Shown here: piece after piece, positions 32,101 to 42,856 of the stretch
Layout: every line of letters begins with the position of its first letter
Position numbering within the stretch: position 1 is the first letter of the stretch
Origin: Peronospora farinosa
Taxonomy: Eukaryota > Oomycota > Peronosporomycetes > Peronosporales > Peronosporaceae
NCBI GenBank assembly: GCA_947646735.1
Contig: CANTFK010000180.1
Location: 62,001-126,000, forward strand
Direction of reading: 5' to 3'
DNA: 64,000 bases
Notes under the pieces: generated by a model
The model's database searches: none
Told to the model about the DNA's origin: nothing
Seen by the model: the letters and a program-made list of their open reading frames with translations, nothing else
Position numbers and translations under genes: made by a program

Positions 32101-33590
32101 AGGCGTTTGTTTAGTTGATTAGCTTCCTCTGTTCACATGAACGTAAAGTACTGAGTCACCTGCTTTCACTGTATCAGTGAAGGTAGATTCTACTATTAAG
32201 AGTATAATCAAAGGGGGCACCACTACATATGGCGTTATCTTTAAAGGCAAGATCGTGCGCGAGACAAGTTTCTGAGCTTGATGACTGTTTGTACGATCAT
32301 ACACATTAACTGCAAGAGTATTGACCATCTCGATGGGCCTTACATGACTCAGTTGTTTAGAGTATCACGTTGTGTATTCATTCCCTTGAGGCCATGATCA
32401 AAACAATTTGCATATAGTTAAAAGCATTGTGCGTGGCCCCACAAAAGTTGATCATACAGCATATATAAGATACATACTACCCTATAGTAAAGGGTAGTAT
32501 GTACCCTATTACCCTATAGTAAATAATATCTTTAGTAGACATCAAAAATATCTAGCATCGAAGGATATTAGCTACCTAATTACCACTCATTGCTATTAAT
32601 TATCAGATATAGGAGGCGTTTACTCTGATGGGCTTTAAGTGCCATGTGCCACAAAATTAAAACGAGCGTCAAACTGCTTTTCCTTCGTCCCACAACAAAA
32701 ATGACATACTAATATCTCAACCTCCCCCGGAAAAGATACCACGAGATAGAATTATATTAGGTATAAATTAATCAAGTTAGCATTTAAACCTCACGAACAA
32801 AGAAAAGTTTAAACTCTGCCAAAAGCATGATGATTAACTCAAGCTTCTCTTTGCGCCTGGCCAAAGCAAGAGTTCAACCTATTAGAGCCTGCTTTTCAGC
32901 CACTATAAATTCTATTAAATAACAGGATGCGAATATGAAGCTATGGATTCTACCAGCCTCAAGATAGCGGTAGATTTTCTTTCGGAAATGTTATTTCTTT
33001 ACACAATTGGCTGATACAGTATATGATTTTTGTAGTGCGCTCGAAATACTATGCACCCCAAACTAGATTAAGCGCTTGCAGAGTGGGTTCCTCAATGCAA
33101 AGTCCGGCGTGTCTGTATCATAAAAAATTCAAAATATACAGGTTCGCAGAGCGCCAATCTTCTTTAATGAATGGATTGTGAAGGTCAAGTCTTGCATGGC
33201 CATAAGGCTTTCAATTCGTACGGCGAGAGCGGATCTGCTGACATGGAGACGATCAAAAAAGCGCTACCAGCCCTAGAAAGAAAATCCACAAAATTACGAG
33301 CTACGCGACATCTACAATATGGATAATACTGGTCTCTTCTAATGTAAAGCTTCGTACCAAACAACTGCGCGCACGCAAAATGAAGGGTCCATGAATTACA
33401 ATACAAGAATTACACTTTCTTTGACAACAAATTCATATGGCTCACATCGACTCAAACCGTTCATAGTCGACCACGCGCAAAAACCTCGAGCTTTTCATAA
33501 AATAAGTAGCAAGGATCCTGGATTCTTTTATACTAACTTAATAAAGCCTGGATGATATGTAAACCCTTCTAAATGCGGCTATCGCGCTTT
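32101..33590. other. AT-rich stretch without recognised genes
   Basis: Only short unconvincing ORFs occur, the longest being 69-73 codons on the minus strand. The one clear structure is the perfect hairpin at 32472-32502. The rest is probably old host or repeat sequence. Confidence 0.5.
32472..32502. repeat. Perfect 12-bp inverted repeat (hairpin)
   Basis: The arms ACATACTACCCT and AGGGTAGTATGT pair fully around the 7-base loop ATAGTAA. A CCCTATAGTAA word from the arm/loop recurs at about 32511. It may be the core of a small foldback element or a chance palindrome. Confidence 0.85.
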
Positions 33591-34050
33591 TGTGGTGAAG
33601 TGCATTCTCGAACGACGAAAGAGACCCACAACCACACACAGCACCGGACTGCCAACTTACGGAGTTGGTAGCCCCCGTGTCGCGTCAACCTTGTGTACCC
33701 GTCGGCTTGGCTGGTCTTGCTCCTCGATTGACACAAAAGACTTAAAATCTTGGTCTTTGTATAGTTAGTGGTCTCCGAGTGGATATACTTCACTCGGTAC
33801 CGGGTTTCTTGTGCTCGATCGACTGGTCGAGAGCAATGCAACTGGTTCTATGTACCCTTTTGGAGTCTAAAGATTTCATGATCCTTAGACCTCTTCTACT
33901 TGTTTCCCATTGGGAGACCGCTTCCTGTAGCGGGTCTTAAGTCTTAAAACCTCAGGCCAACTATAGCTTGAACCGTCTAACACCTGCTGACGTCGGGGGT
34001 CCAAATTATATCCCGCTTGGAACAGTGAGGTGACGGGGAAGCTTAAAGAG
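33591..34050 (-). repeat. Degenerate LTR fragment of the element 1-related family
   Basis: It begins TGTGGTGAAGTGCATT. It carries the family core in reverse (CCTTGTGTACCCGTCGG near 33689) and the GGATATACTTCACTCGG block shared with 29261-30449. The far end is lost. Confidence 0.55.
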
Positions 34051-34470
34051 GGCGCTTAGAGCTGCCACGTGTAACGCGAATCGAGTGTGTTTATAAATCT
34101 ATGCTTTATGTATGTTTTCATGCCTCGTCCTAATATTTGCTTTTGAAAGGTGCCACGTGTCGACTTTTGAACAAATAACTGATTTTTGGGGTCCTAAACC
34201 GTGTACCTGCTCTGTACCGTCGGTACACTGTGCCTTTTATAACCTTCAAAGCCCTATATTGGAGGTGCTGAACCTTGAAACCCTTCGAAGCCTGATCAAT
34301 GTCGTCCCCTTAAGAGATTTAGCTGGCTTTGCTTGCTATTATAATATTCTCGAGGGGCCCGATTCCCCTGGCACTTCCCCTCAGTTGTCCACTGCGGTCT
34401 TCCGAATTTCGGCGAGACCCCGTACACTCTTACCTGTTCCCTTGGCATAGCAGTTGGTGTACATATGTCT
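34051..34470 (+). repeat. Possible LTR fragment of a decayed Ty3 element
   Basis: The run GCCACGTGTCGACTTTTGAA near 34153 parallels GCCAAGTGTCGACTCTTGGA in the element 2 LTR (near 9543), in the same orientation, and is followed by similar TTGG/CCTTG-rich text. A decayed plus-strand ORF region follows, so this may be its 5' LTR. Ends are not determinable. Confidence 0.35.
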
Positions 34471-34544
34471 GCTAGATAATTGTGTTCACCAACTCACAAG
34501 CTTTTAATCTTAGAGTGACCTCTCTTAATTCTTCTAGCGGCTCA

Positions 34545-36160
34545 AGCACCTGACAATTGGCCTGACTTCGAACTGCTTGGACCTGATCCTGACTTGGTGG
34601 CTCCGTGGACTTGTCGGGGAGCCCCCTGATTATGCGGAAGTCGCTCAGGCGTGGGATGTTGTGCGTCTGAAGGCGGAGCGGGCCCAATCGTTGGGGCCCT
34701 CGTTAAAGATCAAAGGGTCCTCTAAAGGGCCTATCAGGATAAACATCGTCGGCCCGAAATTTTAACACTCCGCGTGGACGACATCGTCCAATTCGAGTGG
34801 GTCCATGCCCCCCGGATACGGTCCTTGGTCAAACGTTTGGTCTGTGCACACGAGGTGGGCCAGTTGACTATCGCCTAGTGACGGGACGCGATCGCACAAC
34901 GGAGGGACATCTTCTTTGAAGCTGAGGAGTATCGATCCCAAATATAGTATTGGAAGTACCAGTATAGTGAGGCTGTGCATAACTTTATGGCCGATGTCCA
35001 GGGACTAGATTTTAATTTGTACGTGGTCCGTAGCTCTCAATCCATGATCCAGTAAGTGTCGTAGATACAAAAAGATCTGGCCGGCTTAGAGGACCGCGTG
35101 AAGAAGCTAGTTCGAGAGCTGTACCAGCTCCAAAAACAGCTTGTGGTGGACTGGAGTACGGGGAAAAATCGACCCCGTCAACGACCAGGGCCCGAAACCC
35201 TTAAAAAACAAGAGATCGTGGCCGCTATCTACTGAAGTCCAGGCCTCTTCTAAGGCAAAAAAAAACCGCAATACATCTCGTCTGTCGGGGCCTAATGAGA
35301 TCGAGTACAGTAGAAACGAAAAATTTCTGGTTGACGCGATGGCCAAGTTGCAGGCCTACTGGCCTGGCGACTTCTGCAGGGAGATCTGTGATAGATTTTT
35401 CTGTAAGATATAAGTCTAGTCCTCCCCAAATTGGCGAAGTCCATGTCACCTCCAGCGTTCGAGCGGCTCCTTGCTCAAAAAATTGAAGACCCTTACAGCT
35501 TATTCAGCTGAGTTTATGGAAATCTTCGATCCGTCCGGCTTTGACACTAAGAGTCTCCAGTCCATCGACAGCAAAGATGCACTAGCGTCCAAGAGCCCCA
35601 TTGGCAAATAGACACCAGTGTATAAGGACCAGACCAAATCCACAGCTCGGGACAATCCATTTCTAGCTATGCATAACCAAGCACGTTCAAGGCTGATGAC
35701 ATTGCTTCATTTATATTCCACAAAATGGGGTCCCCCGTAGTTACGAGGCTAGCTGTGCAAAGATTTGGACTATTATGAGCTCCGGCCTCTTAGATGCCCC
35801 CTGCGGACCTAGGTAGCCAGAACTTCGGTTTCTAGTGAAAGGTCTTCTGACAGAATCTTACTTCAAAGCCTGATGAAATCGCATCCATCGATCCAGTTGA
35901 TAGTGACCGTGTACCCATCTTCTCTTCCGGTGTCAGGTTGGATTGTCAACCTGGTGTAATAACACGGCGTCTGTGTCAACGCGTCGCGCAAGAGCTTGTG
36001 GGAAGACCGACACCTTTTTTCTCTTTTCGTGGCACTTCGCACGAAAAAATAATATGCTTCTCGGCGTTTAATGCTAGAAAGGAGCGGCTGGCCAAGGCGT
36101 CAAAGGCTTGGATAGAGGTGTTGAAAAAGGTCCTGGAAGAAATGGTGGCAAATTAATGTG
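34545..36160 (+). pseudogene. Decayed retroelement ORF1/Gag-like region
   Basis: Stop-interrupted plus-strand frames give protein-like runs. One is DDIVQFEWVHAPRIRSLVKR near 34780. Others are EAEEYRSQI and EAVHNFMADVQGLDFNLYV near 34920-35020, and a coiled coil, LAGLEDRVKKLVRELYQLQ, near 35080-35140. A last open piece lies at 35938-36156. No zinc knuckle is seen. It sits before a pol remnant (37200-38400), so Gag or ORF1 is the natural guess, but I recognise no family. Confidence 0.4.
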
Positions 36161-37199
36161 ACTTAGACATATCGTTGCAATCCTTTTTGCAGCCTGTAAC
36201 TCCGACCCGCCAGCTGACCGATATCTATTCGAGTGTCAAGGGTGGATATTCTCACGCGTGTTTGCTGGACACTTTTCAACTGGTGGATGACGCTGAACTT
36301 TAGCATTGTCTATCGAAAGCGCATCCAAGAGCACCCCGCCTTTGAGATTTCCCGTCTTCTTGGCAAGTTCTGTCCGCCAGAGCGTTCATGAGCCTCCTTC
36401 AAGACCTTCCCAAAATTAAGTCTCCCCACTACTAATGGCTCTGCAATGCTTAAATCGATTTCGAAAGGATTTAATAAGTTCGTAGGCTCTGAGAAATTCT
36501 CCGCAGATGAGGCCTAATCCTTGATGGGTTGGGACATCCTTTTCATAGTCACACTGGTTACAGCCATACCGATTTTTCCTTCCCATACACCTGTCAAATT
36601 TTATTACTTCAAATATTTGTCCTTTCTTCTTTTACAACCTAACTGTCAGTCGGCAGCAGGGTTCCGTCCAAATCCACCCGATCCATTTCGTCCAATAACA
36701 GAATCGTACCAGGTCTATCGGGTTGATGCCGGACTAGCTCCAGGTTTGACATGTTTACCAACGGGTTAATGCGTACTCTGTACCTTTGATATCCACGCGA
36801 TCTCGATTACGGTCTTTAGTAGGATCGCGGTCACGATCGATCATATTTGTTTTTGATCTCGCTTGCGATCGCAGGTGCAATCAATCATATATTGTTACGA
36901 TCGCGGTGCGAGTATGAATTAGTTTTGCGGGAACATCCCTTCCACCCGTAGGTGGGGATGGGACAAACCTCTCATTACACTATGGGGAGTTTCGGCTAGC
37001 AGAGCCTCCATCCACCCAACTATCACACACCATATGGTGCGGGTTGGCACCCATTGGGTCGTTGCTTATCGGCTATATATGCTTATCTCCGGCGATCTGT
37101 AATCGAAACCTGCCTACCGCGGGTATCAATCCAGGTACCTCCCGGTCCCATTGTCTTTGCAAGACCACTACACCCCTGGGGTCGGTGCGGTGCGAGTAT
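36161..37199. other. Decayed retroelement debris with a small GATC-rich patch
   Basis: No gene is identifiable. At 36788-36905 there are about seven GATC sites in 120 bp, including CGATCGATC. This recalls the element 1 composition and suggests a fragment of that family. A pol fragment of the same type follows at about 37200. Confidence 0.4.
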
Positions 37200-38400
37200 T
37201 ATCAAACGCGATCAGGTGCAAGTAGCCGTTTATGATGAGTTGACTAAAGTAAATATGAAAGGAGGAGAATATAGCGCGTTCGTGTAATAAAACTAAAAAA
37301 TAATGTAACTGTCGCTACTGAGTTTGTCAATGATCTATCTCTGGCTTGCTTTTCTATTCCCACTGGGTGCTGGGTATTTTATAAGTATGAATAGTTTTTG
37401 GCCTACCCAAAGATTCGCATGGCTACATGGGTATTCTGATCCTTGCTGACCGTTTGAGCAAGATTGCTGACGTAGCTGCTGTGCCGGATTCGATCGATTG
37501 TGAAGGCTTTACGCACCTTTTTATCAATCGTGTGTTTCGTCAACATGGCTTGCATGTGACATTGTCCCTGACCGTGACCCTCGATTCACGAGTAAGCTTT
37601 GGAAGTCCGTCTTCCAATTGCTTGGCACCCGATTGGACATGTCCACAGCGGATTATCCGCAGACCAATGGTTGACCATAACCTGTTTATCGTGTCGTAGA
37701 ATTAATAGAATGCATTTTTTGAACTGATACGCCTCGGCGCAGAAGCTTTATGGTCTTTTTTGTTGCGTTAGCGTTCAATAATAATTTACGCGACTCTACT
37801 GGCTATGGTTTGTCTTATGTGAACGGACTCACGCACCCACCCATTCCATTAACGCTACCATTCCATGGCTAGAATAGAGGTTGCCGATCGACTTGATGAT
37901 GTCAGCACTGCTACTATTATAAAACAGTTATGCGAGTTTCTCGCGATGCGTTTTAATGTCTTACGACATGCACGTGATTCAATGGCTGATAGCCAAGACA
38001 AACAGACGAACAAGCAGATGATTAAATGAGAAGATGTATTACTAATCAGGTCGGAACCCTAAGTCTTACTGCACGCTAATACCTACTAATGTAGTGTTTG
38101 CCGCGTCTAAGACGAAGTTGCGCCCGTGTTTCATCGGATCCTTTACGGTAATGACCAAGAAGGCCTAGCATCTACTCAATTTGCCACGCTAATGCATACA
38201 CACCCAGTATTCTACGTTAACTTGCTTGAGCCGTGTGGGACCGTCCCACGTGGACGCGGAAGCACTCATGTCAAATTAGTCGGCCTTGACGCAGGCTGTA
38301 ACATCCGAATTAGGAGGTCCAAGCGTGTCTTTAACCGTGAGAGCTTCATCATAGTAGCCTATAGCCAAGTCTGCATCGCGCTTTGCATTTCACGGAGATG
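37200..38400 (+). pseudogene. Ty3/gypsy pol remnants (RNase H, integrase, C-terminal domain)
   Basis: A short piece near 37215-37290 (VNMKGGEYSAFV) resembles the second RNase H of element 1 (VKRKGGAYSAIV). An integrase fragment at 37427-37699 (GILILADRLSKIADV, FINRVFRQHGL) has lost the DRDPRF motif to frameshift. Near 38190 is the integrase C-terminal motif MHTHPVFYVNLLEP. All are in different frames with large gaps. Confidence 0.65.
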
Positions 38401-38401
38401 A

Positions 38402-39131
38402 CTCACCCTGACAACTTAATCAGCGTGAGCTTACACCGATTCACCAGCCTTCATATTATAAAGAGGCTTTCTCAGAAAAGTCGTCACAATAGCCAAAATT
38501 AGTATTTAGTGAAGTGAATAGGGTATCACGAGTCATGAAAGTCGTGGGAGTATGATATACCCCTTCTGCAAGATTGCCCATAGATTTTAGGCGTCGCGTT
38601 CAGAATCATTTTGCGACCGAGTAATGGTGAGTGCAAACAAGCTCAAGAACCGTGGCCTGTCGCAAAATTGCGGCTACAAAGGTAGCCGAAGCACTTGCGT
38701 GCTGAGTAATATAAGCATAGCGTTTCAGCGTTGACCGCAACTTGCCTTTGGCCTTTAGATTCACATATATATAGCGAAGCTTCTGTTCTGGTCAAATTGC
38801 CGTCATACTAGCACTTGCTAAACTAGCCATCACCTTTGTAAGACGTCGTGTTTGATGCACCCAGCGTATAAGCATATTATCGTCTTTACCCTCTAGTACA
38901 CCTAAAATCAGGAGGATGGACTTCTTTAAAAGGAAAAAATCAACGCACCTCGTGCTTTCTTAGTAAGATGTGCCTTGTGCAGGCTGTGATTCGTAACGTG
39001 CAAATTTTGATTCTGTTGGTGAAGAGACGTTTGCGAAGCAATATCTTACGGTAAAGTGGCTATATGGCCAATATTTTAATCTGATAGTGAATGGACAGCC
39101 ACCTCTTTGTAGGCGCTTTTTCGCAGATAGT
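38402..39131. other. Stretch without recognised features
   Basis: No ORF of note, repeat pair or RNA gene was recognised. It lies between pol debris and a solo LTR and may be the eroded 3' part of the preceding element. Confidence 0.4.
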
Positions 39132-39135
39132 AATT

Positions 39136-40193
39136 TGTGGTGAAGTGCTGTTTTTGCGATATGGGGACCCCTAAATCCATTTGGATTCGGAGTATAGACC
39201 GTAAGTCAAAGACAGGAGACAAGAGAGACAGGGGATTCGAAGGGAAGCGACCGTTGGCGGAGAACAAACTGCAGGACTCATAGAAGAAAAATCAGTATGA
39301 AGGTACCGGCTAACCGGTGCGAAAGGAGTGGACCATGGCCTTCCATTGAATGACCCGGTCCCACATCGGTCGACCCGGTCCCACATCGGTCGACCCGGTC
39401 CCTCGTTGGTAGACCTGGGTCCCTCATTGGTCGACCCGGTCCCTCGCTGGTATACCTGGATCCCTCGTCGGTCGACCTCGGCCCCTCGGGATTCAGCCAC
39501 TTCTGACCGGTTTACACAAGGATCAGACCAGTCGACGCAAGGAATCAGAGCTTCAGGAAAGGATAGAGTAAAGGAGTTAAAAGGATAGGACTATATTAAA
39601 TACTACTCAATTTGCGATCTACGTGGCACGACTCCGTCACCCAAGAAGAACTTGCTCTAAGCTACTCACTGTCCGGGAAGGGATATGTTTTGGTCCCCAA
39701 TCGAAGATAGTTGTGTAGCGAAGTTCAAGTGCGAATAGAGCTCCAGGATATATTTGGCCTGTGAACTCGGTTGAGTAGCAACACCCCCCCCCCCCCAAGA
39801 CCCGCTATCGGAAGCGGTCTCCCTTACCTCACGGTCCGGGATTTAAGTAAAGGTAAGGTGGTTGATACCCCTGAAACAACAAGGAAAAGGCCAGGGATAA
39901 GCTCCCTGAAGAATTTGGCTGTAAGTCCACTCTCGACAAGGTCGATCGAGTGGCCGCCTACCGGTCCACCGAGTGAAGCATATCCCCTCGAGGCCCCCAG
40001 GTCTACCTCCCTCAAGGCAGACGTCTACATCTTCACCAAGTCCTCCGAAGAGTGCAACCCGCCAGCCGACGGGTACACAAGGTGAGAGAAGGTTCATACG
40101 CGGCATCAAGGTACCCCCTCCGATAGTCGGCAGTCCGGCACAGTGAGTTGTTTGGGGTCTCATCATACAATTTTGAGAACCCACTCCACCACA
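39136..40193 (+). repeat. Solo LTR with AATT target duplication and internal minisatellite
   Basis: It runs from TGTGGTGAAGTG to CCACTCCACCACA, which are near-perfect inverted termini (11 of 12). It is flanked by AATT at 39132-39135 and 40194-40197. At about 39345-39485 a minisatellite of roughly 20 bp (GGTCGACCCGGTCCCACATC type) is repeated about seven times. A run of about 14 C lies near 39783. No internal coding sequence is present, so it probably arose by LTR-LTR recombination. The copy at 29261-30449 is homologous but inverted. Confidence 0.75.
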
Positions 40194-40197
40194 AATT

Positions 40198-42180
40198 TGT
40201 AAGACAAATCGTCTTGGCCTTGGAGTCTGGACATACTCTTTGTTCAGCGCTTTGCGCCCTTTCTTATGCAACGGTCCGTTGTTGTTGCTCATCGAGCGGT
40301 ATAGTGACCGTCGTCATTGACGCTACGTCAAGAGAGACACGTAACGCAGTTAGATCAACCTCAGCACCGTCCAATGTCTATTACAGGCACTCTCAAATTT
40401 TCCGATTGACTACGAACAACATCAATATTAGCCGAAGCGCCAGCGCACGGCGAAGTAATCGCATATGGAAGAAGCATTGGCGTAATGGTTCCATGCCAAT
40501 CAGGCTCGTATTAACATAAGCGGCGATCCTCTTAAAAGAGCACAAGGAAGATACTAATCCGTCTCTTTCCGGACCATACTTCTTTAGATTCTCCATCGGC
40601 TGGATCGAGTCGGACGACTTTTGTCATGGGACCCGATCTCACCGCCGCTTTGGAGAGAATAGATCTCTTGACATAGAGCTCATTGAGGACGAGAGGTTAA
40701 AGATTTGTAGCTCTTGGATCAGTACGAGATCACAATCTATACTTTAAATATAATGAAATTGCTTTATAGGATGCGTAAAAGCTCAGAAATGCATTGAAAT
40801 TGTTTATCCAGGGTAATCATAGAAAAAGCTTCAACTACTTAGTGGACCCTTTTTCACTATCAAGCATCTCGGAGGTCGGAAGCAGTACGAAGAGCGCCTC
40901 ACACTTTATGTAAGCTGCAATGGTGATGGTTCTGACAAGCTTCCATTGTGGTCATCGGGAAATCTAAGAGTCTGCGTTGCTTTAAGTACATCAACCTCAA
41001 CAATTTCGGTTGCGTTTATTGCGTTAATGCGAAGGCTTGGATACCACCTTATCTTTTTCAAGTGAATCAAAGCATCTGATCTTCGGGTGGATGATGGAAG
41101 GGTATCACTCATCATGAACATTTTCAGTGGACAAGTTCCTCTGACTGAACTTTCCGCTCGTACCTAGATAAGGATCAAAGCTTTCTTTACGTATTGGTTA
41201 TGATAAACCTTCTTAGTTATCCAGATGAGAAGGTGGCAGATGAGATGCCTGCTAGCCCTCGGCGAAGTTATTCAGGAGCACCAGCCCACAGAGGTCAACG
41301 ATGCGAGTGTAAATGGAGACGACAGTGACGAATTCCTTCCCATTCCAGCGTTCAACGCGCAGATGATGATCCAGTAGCTCTAAATCTTCCGGTGGCATCA
41401 GTCGGATATAGAGAACTATTTCATGAGGGCATTGTAGCGGATGAGGGACAAGTTCCGGGCGATGAGAACACGTTTAATGGTGCAAAAAGGAACATCCGTA
41501 AAATTCACATGTGCAGAATCACTAAGCACCTCCGCCCTCGCTGTCCGTTGCAAAAACAACTTCAGAATCGGCAGAGCCCTAACCGTGCTCCTAGCCAAAA
41601 GGCGAGGACGACAGGGAAAACGTCAATTTTTACTAGGCGCGGGGCGCCCTACTGATACAAAAAACTAAGTTTTGTGGACCTTCTAGGCGGTAAAGGTAAA
41701 CAGATCTTAGCCCCAGGTGGCTCAGTTAAAGCTTTCATAGAGGCCAGGCTTGTTATTTGTTTTGGCAACCATTAAAGGTTTATAAGAAGTCATGATCAAT
41801 TTTGATTGACTCTGGGGCGTCGGGTTATATATGTCCGACGAAGGACATTTAAAGCTAATTTACACGAATTTGAGTAGCACGCATGCAGAATAAATTAGCT
41901 TACGAAAATTGAGGGACCGAGAAAATATATCGGATAATAAATTATGGAGGTTTATCAGTTTTAGTATGGGCACGTGCTCGAGACTGGCGATTTATAGCAG
42001 TTTAGACAGGATATCGGTTGAGGCAGTAACATTTTAGACCGTAATTATCGTGTGCTATACACCGCGATGGGGCAAGTTTTGGATGTGATTGTGGTTTTTG
42101 TGCTGTGTGGTCAGTTTTGGTTTGATTGTGGGTGTGGTCGGTGTGTGGAATCAGCTAAACTGATAGTCTTCGCTAGCTAA
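40198..42180. other. Degraded repeat-like DNA, no confident gene
   Basis: Only short ORFs are open (67-123 codons). Near 41800 a plus-strand reading LIDSGASGYIC resembles a retroelement aspartic protease motif (DSGA), hinting at another Ty3 remnant. Nothing else can be assigned. Confidence 0.35.
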
Positions 42181-42420
42181 TAAAACTTGTGATCTCAAGA
42201 TTACTCGATTAGACAAGTTTTACTGTAATGTTCTTGCCTTTCCTGTAGTTGGATATGACCTCTGTTTGACTGATATAGGCCATGATATACGCTGGCCAAT
42301 GAAGGATAAACGCGCGCAATCAACGTACTTAGAGTAAAGTAAGGTTATAAAAGATTTGTTTATAGATGCCTTCAACTGTATTGACATAGATACTGTATGC
42401 TGCATTTTGCCGTCGGCAAT
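42181..42420 (-). repeat. Copia-type LTR fragment
   Basis: It parallels the old copia 5' LTR at 31925-31990 around TATAGGCCATGATAT and AACGCGCGCAATCAA, in the same orientation. Limits are uncertain. From here to 42856 there is only AT-rich sequence, presumably the promoter region of the SWI3-like gene. Confidence 0.4.
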
Positions 42421-42856
42421 TGCAAGCAGAAATTGGTTCTGTGCAATGGTTCCACAGCTACCGCTCCAGAAAGTGTTCTACTCACAGATGAAATCTCGGT
42501 CGTCGCTGAAGGAAAGGTCGCTTGTTTCATTTTTGCTTCGCAACCGCTGAGTAGATGGATCACTATAAATACGTGTGGGCTACGGTGGTAGCCACTTGTA
42601 CGTCCTACGCTTCTTTTTAGACCGCTATCCTCCACGTCTGGCTTGTAAGGAATGCTGGGGCCAGCTGAAGTGCTATTCGATAAACATAAGCCGAAAGTAT
42701 ATTAAACAATTCATGTAAAACCATATAATCTGCCATGTCTTTACTGTACTACTTGATCATACACCTAAATTCTATGTTTCTATTCTCTATTAAAGCATAA
42801 AAACAACTAAATCTACAGCTAAGAATTTTGCACAAAGTCCTCGCCAACCGTCGATT

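Noticed and set aside
29261..40193. A single large transposon bounded by long terminal inverted repeats
   Set aside because: The two inverted copies are LTRs with their own TG...CA ends. One has its own AATT target duplication, and the DNA between belongs to several unrelated retroelements.
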